From Hymenobacter sp. BT559 (GTDB taxonomy: Bacteria; Bacteroidota; Bacteroidia; Cytophagales; Hymenobacteraceae): DNA of 64,000 nucleotides. Location of the stretch: NCBI RefSeq assembly GCF_017571525.1, contig NZ_JAGETY010000006.1:124001-188000 (forward strand). The letters are read 5' to 3'. Within the stretch, counting starts at the first letter, position 1. Each line of letters starts with the position of its first letter. The position numbers and the translations under genes are program-made. A model generated the notes under the pieces. That model was not told where the DNA came from. It saw nothing but the letters and a program-made list of their open reading frames with translations, and ran no database searches. Shown here piece by piece: positions 24,881 through 32,791 of this stretch.

Positions 24881-27229
24881 TTAGAACTTGAAATTGTACG
24901 TTACCGAGGGAATGAGCGGAAACAGCGATACCTGCTGCGCCCGGTAGCCCGTGACCTTGTCCGTGGCCTTGTCGCGGGTTTGCTCGAAGTAGATGAAGTA
25001 GGCATTGCGACGGTTGTAGGCGTTGTAAATGCTAAAGGTCAGGTCGCGCTGACCGCTAATGCGCGAGGGCCGCAGCTTATACACCAGGCCCAAATCGAGG
25101 CGGTGATAAGGTATCATGCGGTACGAGTTGCGGTCGGGGTACACCGGCACGGCCTGAATGCCCCCCTGGTAGATATCTTGAAGAGCAAACCGCCCAAATG
25201 GCAGCGTGGTCGGTGCCCCGCTCGTGTACACAAAGCTAGCCGTGAGCGAGATGCGCGGATTGAGCTCGTGCAGCACCACAATGTTGAGGTTGTGGCGCCG
25301 GTCGTAGTTTGGGTAAAAATCGTGCCCGTTATTGATGCCCGTGGTGCCAAGCTGCGGCGGGAAGTTGCGCTTGGTCCAGGCGAGGGTGTAGCCAATCCAG
25401 CCGGTGGTTTTGCCGGTTTTCTTCTCCAGGTACAGCTCGTTGCCATAGGCCCAGCCGCGCCCAAACAGAAACTGCGAATCGAGGTCGTTATTGGCAAAAA
25501 TCTGGGCGCCGTCCCGAAAGTCAATCTGGTTGCTGGCCCACTTGTAGTATACCTCATCGGTGAGCAGAAACTTGCCGCCACCCAGCAAAAAGCTAGCCCC
25601 GGAGCTCACCTGCTGCGAGCGCTCAGGCTTCACCGACAGCCGCGACGGGTACCAGATATCGGTAGGCAGCGAGGCGCCCGAGTTTGACACCAGGTGAACG
25701 TACTGGTACATAAGCGCGTAGCTGCCCTTGAGCGCGATATTATCAGAGAGCGAGTAGCGGGCCGAAGCACGCGGCTCCAAGCCGCCAAAGTGGTTGGGCG
25801 CGCTTTGAAAACCGGTAGCGCGCAGGCCTAGCTCGGCTTGCAGCTTGTCGGTAACCTTAATATTATCAGTGGCATACACGGCGCCCTCCTGGCCGGTGTA
25901 GCTCACGTCGGCCCCGAAGTTCACGCTGTTGTCCTGGGAGCTACGCTGCAAGCGGCCCACGCCAAAATCGTGGTAAGTGAGCAGCGCACCAAACTTGACG
26001 TTGTGCCGGGTGTTGGGCACGTAGTCGAAATCGGTGCGCAGCGTGTAGTCCCGAATAGTCGAGCCTAGGTCGAAGCTGAACTGGTCAATGCTGTTGCCCA
26101 AATTGTATTTGTACGAGGTCACCGAAGCGGCCGTGTTCACAGTCAGCCTGGGCGAAAACACGTGCTGCCAGCGCAGCGCCCCTAGCGTATTGCCCCAGGT
26201 AAAATTGGCCTGGAAGCCATTGGGCGAGGTAAAGCCAAAAATATCGCGCCCCAGGTAGCCCGTGAAGAACAGTTGGTCCTTCTCGCCGAGCGTGTAGTTG
26301 GCCTTGGCATTGAAGTCGTAGAAATAGTAATCCGGGATGGGCGAGTAATCCTCTTTGCCGGCATTGGCGCGGTTGAGCGCCCTCGTAAAAATGTCGAAAT
26401 AGGTGCGGCGCCCGCTCACGATAAACGAGCCTTTGCCTTTCTGAATAGGGCCCTCAAAGCTGAGGCGCGACGAAATGAGCCCGATGCCCCCCGTAGTTAC
26501 AAATTTCTCGCGGTCGCCCTCGCGCAGCTTCACGTCTACCACCGACGACAGGCGCCCGCCAAACTGCGCCGGAAAGCCAGCCTTGTACAAATCAACGCTC
26601 TGCACAGCATCGGAGTTAAACACCGAAAACAGGCCAAACAGGTGGTTAGGGTTGTAGACCAATACATTATCTACGAGCACCAGGTTTTGGTCGGCCGAGC
26701 CCCCGCGCACAAACAAGCCGCTGCTGCCCTCGCCGCCGCTCTGCACACCAGGCTTCAGTTGTAAGGTCTTCAAAATATCGACCTCCCCGAAGAGGGCCGG
26801 CAGCAGCTTGGCCTCGCGAATGGTGAGGTGCTCGACGCCCATCTGGGTCGATTGCAGCTTCTCTTTCAACGTTTGCTGGCCCTGCACCACCACCTCAGCC
26901 AGTTCAGCGTTGGCAGCGGCTAGGGTAAAGGTATGCTGCTGATTGTGACGCAGATTGACCGCCAGCGTTTGCGAGGTGTAGCCCACAAACGACACCACCA
27001 CCTGCTGCGGTCCTTCGGGCAGGCTGAGGCTGAAATGGCCATCGGCCTCGGTAGCTGTGCCGAGGTTCAGGGTAGGCACGGCCACCGAGGCGCCCGGCAG
27101 GGCCAGGCCATCGGCGCCGCGCACCAGCCCGCTAAAAGTATGCTGGGTTTGAGCTTGGCTTGCCTTCGGCAGCGTGCAGAATAAAAGGAAAAATATAAAT
27201 AACCTGTACGGACGGAAAGCTCGGAGCAT
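24881..27229 (-). CDS. TonB-dependent receptor with carboxypeptidase-like regulatory domain
   Basis: 782 residues. Signal peptide to about 26 (ASQAQ), a carboxypeptidase D regulatory-like domain (about 30-115: FSGLVRGADGLALPGASVAVP, VVVSFVGYTSQTLAV), a plug domain (about 120-225 with LLPALFGEVDILKTLQLKPG, FVRGGSADQNLVLVDNVLVYNPNHLFG) and a TonB barrel to the C-terminus ending in Phe (YNFKF), the usual barrel end. It imports an unknown ligand across the outer membrane with its DUF4249 partner. A TAATTTGCAG sequence sits just before the ATG, suggesting a very short leader. The substrate (siderophore, vitamin or other) cannot be told. Confidence 0.95.
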   Translation of the reverse strand: MLRAFRPYRLFIFFLLFCTLPKASQAQTQHTFSGLVRGADGLALPGASVAVPTLNLGTATEADGHFSLSLPEGPQQVVVSFVGYTSQTLAVNLRHNQQHTFTLAAANAELAEVVVQGQQTLKEKLQSTQMGVEHLTIREAKLLPALFGEVDILKTLQLKPGVQSGGEGSSGLFVRGGSADQNLVLVDNVLVYNPNHLFGLFSVFNSDAVQSVDLYKAGFPAQFGGRLSSVVDVKLREGDREKFVTTGGIGLISSRLSFEGPIQKGKGSFIVSGRRTYFDIFTRALNRANAGKEDYSPIPDYYFYDFNAKANYTLGEKDQLFFTGYLGRDIFGFTSPNGFQANFTWGNTLGALRWQHVFSPRLTVNTAASVTSYKYNLGNSIDQFSFDLGSTIRDYTLRTDFDYVPNTRHNVKFGALLTYHDFGVGRLQRSSQDNSVNFGADVSYTGQEGAVYATDNIKVTDKLQAELGLRATGFQSAPNHFGGLEPRASARYSLSDNIALKGSYALMYQYVHLVSNSGASLPTDIWYPSRLSVKPERSQQVSSGASFLLGGGKFLLTDEVYYKWASNQIDFRDGAQIFANNDLDSQFLFGRGWAYGNELYLEKKTGKTTGWIGYTLAWTKRNFPPQLGTTGINNGHDFYPNYDRRHNLNIVVLHELNPRISLTASFVYTSGAPTTLPFGRFALQDIYQGGIQAVPVYPDRNSYRMIPYHRLDLGLVYKLRPSRISGQRDLTFSIYNAYNRRNAYFIYFEQTRDKATDKVTGYRAQQVSLFPLIPSVTYNFKF

Positions 27230-27316
27230 ACCTGCAAATTACGACGCCAAGGGGCAGCGTTTCGCCAACGCCGGCCCCCGAAGTTTAGTTTGCAGCCACA
27301 GGTTATCTGCTTATTA

Positions 27317-27622
27317 TCACAAATAAGCGCCTACCGCTTGCGTAAGCTGGCCGGCCGGCACTACGCCCGCCTGCCGCCACACTGGCTGGCCCTTGTGAAA
27401 AAGGATGAGCGTCGGGATGCTCTGCACCCGAAACTGCTGCGCCACGGCCTGGTTTTTATCCACATCTATCTTGATGATGCGCAGCTTGCCCTCGTGCTGG
27501 GCCGCCACCTGCTGCAAAATGGGCGCCATGGTCTTGCACGGGCCGCACCAGTCGGCGTAAAAATCCACTAACACGGGCATGCCGGGACTATTAATGAGTT
27601 CAGAAAAGGACTTGCGAGGCAT
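27317..27622 (-). CDS. trxA: thioredoxin
   Basis: 101 residues, one cytoplasmic thioredoxin domain without signal peptide. The redox site WCGPC is at 25-29 and the cis-proline at SIPTL (about 68-72); DFYADWCGPCKTMAPIL and KIDVDKNQAVAQQFRVQSIPTL are canonical. It reduces protein disulfides with electrons from thioredoxin reductase. It is divergent from the polysaccharide deacetylase gene with only 39 bp between the starts, so their promoters overlap or lie in the neighbour gene. Confidence 0.95.
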   Translation of the reverse strand: MPRKSFSELINSPGMPVLVDFYADWCGPCKTMAPILQQVAAQHEGKLRIIKIDVDKNQAVAQQFRVQSIPTLILFHKGQPVWRQAGVVPAGQLTQAVGAYL

Positions 27623-27661
27623 AAGAATGGAGGACGGGGCTAGCCCCCGCCCGGCGCTAAG

Positions 27662-28450
27662 GTGAAAGTAGCCGCATTGGGCGGCGCCCTACTTTTACCT
27701 TTAGGGCAACTATTCGGTTTCGTTTTGCTGCTGCCCAATCCGCTCACCCGTCCGCCCGCTTGGCTGCGCCCTGTGTTTCCGGGCAGCGAGTGGCGCGCCG
27801 TGCCGGCTGGCCCCACCGGCCGGCCGCGCCTGTACTTAACGTTCGACGACGGCCCCATTCCGGAAGAAACGCCCTGGGTACTTGAGCAATTAGCTAATTA
27901 TAAAGCTCTGGGTACCTTCTTCTGCGTGGGCGACAACCTGGCCCGCTATCCCGACATAGCCCGCGCCGCGCTCGCTGCCGGCCACCGCCTCGGCAACCAC
28001 ACCCAGCACCACCGCAGCGCCTGGAATACCCCCCGTGCCGAGTACCTGGCCGGCGTGGCCGAGTGCGAAAAGCTGTTAGCTGCCAGCTATCGGGCGTTAG
28101 CTGTGAGCTCCTGGGCGGCTAAAAGTGAAAAATTAATTGACGAGCAGCTAATAGCAAACAGCTATCAGCTAGCAGCTAAATTATTTCGCCCGCCCTACGG
28201 CCGCCTCACCTGGCCGGTGCTGCGGCAGCTGCGGCAGCGCTACCGCGTGGTAATGTGGTCGTTGCTGACGCGCGACTATGACCCCGACCTGGCCCCCGAG
28301 CGAGCCCTGCGCCTAGCGCTGGCCGCCACCCGGCCCGGCGATATTGTGGTGCTGCACGACTCGCGCAAGGCGAGCCGCTCGCTGCGCTTTCTGCTGCCGC
28401 GCCTACTGGCACACTACAGCGAGCTAGGCTACGAGTTTGCCACGTTGTAG
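27662..28450 (+). CDS. polysaccharide deacetylase (NodB domain) with an in-frame repeat insertion
   Basis: 262 residues from a GTG start. A hydrophobic N-terminal anchor (about 5-24) precedes a NodB carbohydrate esterase domain: TFDDGP with Asp62/Asp63, the metal histidines His113 and His117 (GNHTQHH), RPPYG at 176-180 and VVLHDS near the end. These remove acetyl groups from chitin-, peptidoglycan- or PNAG-type polymers at the cell envelope. Between ECEKLL and FRPPYG the family normally has about 15-20 residues; here there are nearly 40, and the extra DNA (28077-28178) is an inverted repeat. The gene overlaps no other but the glycosyltransferase gene follows at 50 bp, so they may build or modify one polysaccharide. 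Confidence 0.92.
   Translation: MKVAALGGALLLPLGQLFGFVLLLPNPLTRPPAWLRPVFPGSEWRAVPAGPTGRPRLYLTFDDGPIPEETPWVLEQLANYKALGTFFCVGDNLARYPDIARAALAAGHRLGNHTQHHRSAWNTPRAEYLAGVAECEKLLAASYRALAVSSWAAKSEKLIDEQLIANSYQLAAKLFRPPYGRLTWPVLRQLRQRYRVVMWSLLTRDYDPDLAPERALRLALAATRPGDIVVLHDSRKASRSLRFLLPRLLAHYSELGYEFATL
28077..28178. repeat. palindromic repeat inserted inside the deacetylase coding sequence
   Basis: Left arm TTAGCTGCCAGCTAT...TTAGCTGTGAGCT (28077-28110) and right arm AGCTAATAGC...CAGCTATCAGCTAGCAGCTAA (28145-28178) are imperfect inverted complements made of AGCTA units, with an AT-rich centre unlike the surrounding GC-rich gene. It encodes about residues 139-172, in frame and without stop. Confidence 0.75.
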
Positions 28451-28478
28451 CTGGGGCCGCCCGGCACCGGTATTTTTG
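28445..28478 (+). promoter_or_regulatory. promoter of the glycosyltransferase gene
   Basis: TTG at 28445-28447 (overlapping the stop of the deacetylase gene), a 23-nt spacer and TATTTTTG at 28471-28478, matching TAnnTTTG. It predicts transcription from about 28484, just before the TTG start I favour at 28500. Confidence 0.55.
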
Positions 28479-28499
28479 CGGCTCGCTAGCTGTGTCGCC

Positions 28500-29612
28500 T
28501 TGTTTTCTTTTGCCTTCGTCTACTGCGGCCTGTGGCTGTGCATCATGGCCTGCGCCACCTGGCGGCTGGCTAGCCGGCGCGGCGCAGCGGTGCCGCAGGT
28601 GCTGCCCACGCCCTGGCCGCGCGTGAGTATTCTGGTGGCGGCGCGCAATGAGGAGGTGGCCCTGCCGCGCTGCCTGGCTAGCCTGCGGGCGCTAGCCTAC
28701 CCGGCTGAATTGCTGGAAATCCTGGTCGGCGACGATGGCAGTACCGACCGCACCCGCGCCGTGGCCGAAGCGGCCCTAGCTGGCTTCGGGGGGCAGCATC
28801 AGGTGCTCACTATTCAAGATAATCTCGGCCAGGCGCGCGGCAAAGCCAATGTGCTGGCCCACCTGGCGCAGGCCGCGCACGCTGATTACCTGTTGATTAC
28901 CGATGCCGATATTGCCGTGCCGCCTACTTGGGTTTCGGCAATGGTGCAGCACGCCGCACCCGGCGTGGGCACCGTCACGGGCCTCACGGTAGTAGAAGGT
29001 GTCGGCCTGCTAGCCCGCCTGCAGCGGCTCGACTGGCTCATGTCGCTTGCCCTCATTCAAGTAGGCACCGAGGCCGGCCAGCCCATGACGGCGATGGGCA
29101 ACAACATGCTCATTACGCGCGCTGCCTACCAAGCCACCGGTGGCTACGAGGCGCTGCCCTTCTCCGTCACCGAAGATTTTGCCTTGTTTGAGGCCGTAAA
29201 TGCGCGGGGCTTCGGCTCCCGGCAGCTCTTTGAGCCGGCCGTGCGGGCAGCTTCGCTGCCCACCGGCTCGTGGCAGGCGCTCATTAAGCAGCGCCTGCGC
29301 TGGCTGCGCGGCGTAGCGGCGCTGCCGTGGCACGTGCAGGCCGGGCTCATTTTCTTTAGCGGCTACTGGCTGGCGCTGGTTTTGATGGGGCTAGCGGGCG
29401 GTCTAGCATGGGCGCTGGCGGCGCTTGCCCTGAAAGTGGCTAGCCACTACGCGCTGGCGCTGGCGGCCAGCCGCCGCGCCGGGCTGCCCCGCCCTGCCTG
29501 GTGGCTGCTGCCGTTGTTTGAGGGGTATTCGCTGCTGCTCACCACGCACCTCACGCTGGCCCGCCTGCTGGGCCGGCGCAGCGTAGAATGGAAAGGCCGC
29601 CAGTATCAATAA
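28500..29612 (+). CDS. membrane glycosyltransferase family 2
   Basis: About 370 residues. An N-terminal membrane helix, then the GT-A domain (about 35-260): VSILVAARNEE, DDGSTDRT, ITDADI (metal-binding DxD region), VTEDFALF (catalytic Asp) and QRLRW (the QxxRW motif of processive enzymes), then two or three C-terminal membrane helices. This is the layout of IcaA/PgaC-like synthases that polymerise and export sugars. The start is uncertain: no ATG precedes the first helix, so I take TTG at 28500; TTG at 28437 is the other choice. The deacetylase just upstream fits an exopolysaccharide pair such as PNAG-type, which is inference. Confidence 0.88.
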   Translation: MFSFAFVYCGLWLCIMACATWRLASRRGAAVPQVLPTPWPRVSILVAARNEEVALPRCLASLRALAYPAELLEILVGDDGSTDRTRAVAEAALAGFGGQHQVLTIQDNLGQARGKANVLAHLAQAAHADYLLITDADIAVPPTWVSAMVQHAAPGVGTVTGLTVVEGVGLLARLQRLDWLMSLALIQVGTEAGQPMTAMGNNMLITRAAYQATGGYEALPFSVTEDFALFEAVNARGFGSRQLFEPAVRAASLPTGSWQALIKQRLRWLRGVAALPWHVQAGLIFFSGYWLALVLMGLAGGLAWALAALALKVASHYALALAASRRAGLPRPAWWLLPLFEGYSLLLTTHLTLARLLGRRSVEWKGRQYQ

Positions 29613-29623
29613 CGCATAAGTAC

Positions 29624-30055
29624 ATGACTGCAAATCAGCTAGAGATTGTTATTCAACCCATTGAGCCGGCCCAAACGTATGCCCTGCGCCACGCCGTGCT
29701 CTGGCCCGATAAGCCGCTTGCCTACGTGCAGCTGCCCGACGATGTCGCTGGCCAGCACTACGGCGCGTTCGTGGCTGGCGCCCTGGTAGCCGTTATCTCG
29801 CTTTTTGTGGCAGCCGATGGGGTGGCTCGCTTTCGCAAGTTTGCCACCGACCCGGCCTGGCAGGGGAGGGGCGTGGGCACGGCGCTTCTGCAATACGTTA
29901 TCGGGGCGGCGCGAGCGCAAGGGGCTAGCCAGCTGTGGTGCGATGCCCGGCAAAACACGCTGCCCTTTTACCAGCGTTTCGGGCTAGCCCCCGAAGGCGC
30001 CGTTTTTTACAAAGGCGAAGTGCCCTATGTACGGCTAAACCTTGCCTTGTCTTAG
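29624..30055 (+). CDS. GNAT family N-acetyltransferase
   Basis: 143 residues from the ATG at 29624; the frame extends into the end of the glycosyltransferase gene but that part is only its shadow. The GNAT fold is clear: ALRHAVLWPDKP near the start, strands with GALVAVISLFV, the acetyl-CoA loop FATDPAWQGRGVGTALLQYVIGAAR (Q/RxxGxG/A present as QGRGVG), and the final LWCDARQNTLPFYQRFGLAPEG. It transfers acetyl from acetyl-CoA to an amine; the substrate is unknown. It starts 11 bp after the previous stop and is followed at 15 bp by tatD. Confidence 0.9.
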   Translation: MTANQLEIVIQPIEPAQTYALRHAVLWPDKPLAYVQLPDDVAGQHYGAFVAGALVAVISLFVAADGVARFRKFATDPAWQGRGVGTALLQYVIGAARAQGASQLWCDARQNTLPFYQRFGLAPEGAVFYKGEVPYVRLNLALS

Positions 30056-30070
30056 AATAGTATATTGATT

Positions 30071-30847
30071 ATGAAATTGATAGAAACCCACGCGCATCTC
30101 TACTCCGAGCAGTTCAAGCCCGACCAGGCCGAGGCGCTGCACCGGGCCGTGGCGGCCGGCGTCGGCACCATTTTAATGCCTAATGTAGACCACTCGACCA
30201 TCGATGCCATGCTGGAGCTGGAGGCCGCCGCCCCCGAAACCTGCCAGGCCATGATGGGCCTGCACCCGTGCTCGGTTGGGCCGGGCTTTGAAAAGGAATT
30301 GCAGCTGGTAGAAGGCTGGCTGGCCCAGCGCCCCTTTGTGGCGGTGGGCGAATGCGGTATCGACCTGTATTGGGATAAAACTTACCTGCCGCAGCAGCAA
30401 GAGGCCCTGCGTGTGCAGCTAGCCCTGGCCAAGCAGTACGACCTGCCCATTGTGCTGCACACCCGCAGCGCCTTCGAAGAGGCTTTTGAGCTAGTAGCGG
30501 AGGCGCAGGATGGCACCTTGCGCGGGGTATTTCACTGCTTTTCGGATGGGCTGGCCGAGGCGGAGCGCATTATCGCGCTAGGGGGCTTTAAGCTGGGAAT
30601 CGGCGGCGTAGCTACGTTCAAAAATGGTGGCCTGGATAAGGTGCTGCCCCACCTCGACGTGGCGCACCTGGTACTGGAAACCGACTGCCCCTACCTGGCG
30701 CCGGTGCCCTACCGCGGCAAGCGCAACGAGCCGGCCTACCTGCCGCTGGTGCTGCACCGCGTAGCTTCGCTGCTAGGGCAGTCGCCCGAAGCCGTGGCCG
30801 AGGCTACCACCCGCAATGCGCAGGCCTTGTTCGGCCTCCCTTCCTAA
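30071..30847 (+). CDS. tatD: TatD family metal-dependent hydrolase/nuclease
   Basis: 258 residues from the ATG at 30071 (two codons earlier a TTG is possible). TatD enzymes are two-metal TIM-barrel DNases. The metal-binding pattern is present: THAHLY near the N-terminus, the Glu in VGECGIDLYWD (about 95-105), His in VLHTRSAF and HCFSDG, and the Asp in LETDCPYLAPVPYRGKRNEP. Length matches the family. It sits in a plus-strand series (GNAT, tatD, asparaginase) with short gaps. Confidence 0.95.
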   Translation: MKLIETHAHLYSEQFKPDQAEALHRAVAAGVGTILMPNVDHSTIDAMLELEAAAPETCQAMMGLHPCSVGPGFEKELQLVEGWLAQRPFVAVGECGIDLYWDKTYLPQQQEALRVQLALAKQYDLPIVLHTRSAFEEAFELVAEAQDGTLRGVFHCFSDGLAEAERIIALGGFKLGIGGVATFKNGGLDKVLPHLDVAHLVLETDCPYLAPVPYRGKRNEPAYLPLVLHRVASLLGQSPEAVAEATTRNAQALFGLPS

Positions 30848-30883
30848 CCTCCTCAGCCGCTTTCGGCGCCCCTAGCAGCCCTG

Positions 30884-31966
30884 ATGCTCCCCGACCTGCC
30901 GCTTCTTACCCTAGCCACTGCCGCCGAGGCTACCGACCTGGCCGCGCCGCGCCTGCTCATTCTCTACACGGGCGGCACCGTGGGCATGGCCGTGAACCGC
31001 CGCCAGGAGCTGGTACCCATGCACTTCGGCAAGCTCGACCGCAAAATGCCCGAGCTGCGCCAGCTGCCCTACCGGCTGGAGCTGCTGACCCTGCCCCAGC
31101 TCATCGACAGCAGCAACGTGACGCCCGCCGACTGGCTGCAGCTAGCCCAGCTCATCGGCCGGCACTACGCCGATTTCGATGGCTTCGTGGTGCTGCACGG
31201 CACCGATACCATGGCCTACTCGGCGGCGGCGCTCAGCTTTTTACTCGAATGCTTAGGCAAGCCCGTGGTGTTTACCGGGGCGCAGGTGCCGGTGGGCCGA
31301 ACCCGCTCCGATGCTACGCGTAACCTGCTCACAGCCCTGGAGATAGCCGCCGCCCGCCACCCCCTGGCCCGCACCGTGCGCGTGCCCGAGGTGGGCGTGT
31401 TTTTCAACGATATCCTTATTCGGGGTACTCGGGCCAAAAAGGTGGAAAGCCAGCAGTTTGCGGCTTTCAAGAGTGAGAACTACCCGCCGCTAGCCCGCGC
31501 CGGTATCGGCTTGACGTTTACTGACAAAGACATTCGCCCGCTGCCCGCAAGCCCGCTGAAAGTGCACGCCCGGCTCGAAGAAAAAGTAGCGGTGCTGCGG
31601 CTGTTTCCGGGCATCACCGAAGCGGTGGTAGAGGCGATACTAGGGGTGCCTGGCCTGCGCGGCTGCGTGCTCGAAACCTACGGCTCGGGCAATGCCCCCA
31701 CCGCGCCGTGGTTTCTGGCTAGCCTGGCGCGGGCGCAGCAGCGCGGCTTGTTTGTGCTCAACGTAAGCCAGTGCGAGGAAGGCCGCGTGGTGCAGGGCCA
31801 CTACGAAACCAGCGCCCGCCTCGCCAGCCTCGGCATTATCGGGGGCGACGATATCACCACCGAGGCGGCCATTACCAAGCTCATGTTTGTGCTGGGCCAG
31901 GGCCTGGCCGAGGCCGAGACGCGCCAACTGCTCAGCCAGGATTTGCGGGGCGAAATCACCCCCTAG
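30884..31966 (+). CDS. ansA: type I (cytoplasmic) asparaginase
   Basis: 360 residues, no signal peptide, hence the cytoplasmic AnsA type. Both active-site motifs are intact: ILYTGGTVGM with nucleophile Thr29 (second Thr of the pair nearby) and VVLHGTDTMAYSA with Thr107-Asp108; GAQVPVGRTRSDATRNL follows as usual. The C-terminal domain (about 220-355) contains VLETYGSGNAPT and the VSQCEEGRV effector region. It hydrolyses L-asparagine to aspartate and ammonia. It is the last gene before the tRNA-Ser. Confidence 0.95.
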   Translation: MLPDLPLLTLATAAEATDLAAPRLLILYTGGTVGMAVNRRQELVPMHFGKLDRKMPELRQLPYRLELLTLPQLIDSSNVTPADWLQLAQLIGRHYADFDGFVVLHGTDTMAYSAAALSFLLECLGKPVVFTGAQVPVGRTRSDATRNLLTALEIAAARHPLARTVRVPEVGVFFNDILIRGTRAKKVESQQFAAFKSENYPPLARAGIGLTFTDKDIRPLPASPLKVHARLEEKVAVLRLFPGITEAVVEAILGVPGLRGCVLETYGSGNAPTAPWFLASLARAQQRGLFVLNVSQCEEGRVVQGHYETSARLASLGIIGGDDITTEAAITKLMFVLGQGLAEAETRQLLSQDLRGEITP

Positions 31967-32022
31967 CCCGCACAAAAACGGGTTGCTGGAGCTCGGAGCG
32001 CGGTAGTGCCGGCTTTTCAGCC

Positions 32023-32030
32023 TATCTTTG
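32023..32030 (+). promoter_or_regulatory. -7 promoter element of the tRNA-Ser gene
   Basis: TATCTTTG matches TAnnTTTG exactly and lies 11 bp before the tRNA 5' end. No clear TTG stands at the expected -33 distance. Confidence 0.55.
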
Positions 32031-32041
32031 CACCCCCATTC

Positions 32042-32128
32042 AGAGAGGTGTCCGAGTGGTCGAAGGAGCACGCCTGGAAAGTGTGTATAGCCCAAAAGGT
32101 TATCGTGGGTTCGAATCCCATCCTCTCT
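32042..32128 (+). tRNA. tRNA-Ser(GGA)
   Basis: 87 nt with acceptor stem AGAGAGG / CCTCTCT, G discriminator, D-arm region GTCCGAGTGGTCGAAGGAGC, anticodon loop CTGGAAA in a CACGC/GTGTG stem (anticodon GGA, reading UCC/UCU serine codons), a long variable arm (TATAGCCCAAAAGGTTAT) as expected for a class II tRNA, and a T-arm with GGGTTCGAATCCC. CCA is not encoded. A T run follows. Confidence 0.95.
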
Positions 32129-32140
32129 GCTATTTTTTTT

Positions 32141-32177
32141 GAAATCCGCTGTAAATCAAGTATTTACAACGGATTTT
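32141..32177 (+). terminator. hairpin after the tRNA, probable terminator
   Basis: GAAATCCGCTGTAAAT pairs with ATTTACAACGGATTTT at 14 or more positions around a short loop, with T-rich DNA on both sides. It may end the tRNA transcript, or the BLUF transcript on the minus strand. Confidence 0.6.
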
Positions 32178-32227
32178 CTATTTAACGGGAATGCCTCGCT
32201 AAGTTGACTGGCTCTATCCAGCTAGGC

Positions 32228-32650
32228 CTAGGCACTTTCGGGCAGCACAAAGGTGCGTAGTAATTGAAGCAGCTGCGTGTCGGCGATACTCAGGCTGGGG
32301 TGCTCCAGCCGCAGCTCATCGGGTGAAACGTAGCTGGCAAATTCTAAAAACTGCTGGGGAGGCAGGGAGTGATAAGCCATTTGCCAGTCGGGAAAGGCAC
32401 GCGCTACGATAGGCTTATCGGCATAGGTAGTAACGTTGCGGTGCCGGGGGTCTTCACAAATGCGGGCGTAGAGGCTATGCACCGTTGCTTGGTCGCCCTC
32501 CAGTACCTGAAAAAACTGGTCGTTGCCGTAGAGCAGGATGCCGGTCAGCTCATGCGCCGCGTTGAATTGGCGGGCCTGCACGAGTAAGTGCTCCAGCTGG
32601 GCTTTATCAAAGGGTACGGTAGCCTGGCTCAAATAGATAATGTGGTGCAT
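32228..32650 (-). CDS. short BLUF-domain blue-light sensor protein (first of two)
   Basis: 140 residues from the ATG at 32650 (a longer frame adds 14 residues without domain support). A single BLUF domain (about 1-95) holds flavin and senses blue light. All key positions are kept: Tyr6 (IIYLS), Asn30 (ARQFN), the LTGILLY strand, Gln48 (FFQVLEG), Trp89 and Met91 (DWQM). A helical C-terminal tail (LSIADTQLLQLLRTFV) could cap the sheet or contact a partner. No output domain is fused, so signalling must go through another protein; the histidine kinase gene just upstream in the same direction is the obvious candidate. 142 bp separate them. Confidence 0.93.
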   Translation of the reverse strand: MHHIIYLSQATVPFDKAQLEHLLVQARQFNAAHELTGILLYGNDQFFQVLEGDQATVHSLYARICEDPRHRNVTTYADKPIVARAFPDWQMAYHSLPPQQFLEFASYVSPDELRLEHPSLSIADTQLLQLLRTFVLPESA

Positions 32651-32791
32651 CGAATTAAGAATTAGCTGTTTGCTACCAGGGCAGATGCTCAACCAGCGCT
32701 AGGGCAAGCTAAAGCCAGGAAGTGAAGAAAGGTGCCGAAAACAGTAGGAGTAGGATGCAGAGCGCCGTAAGTGGCCGGCTGACCTACCTGC

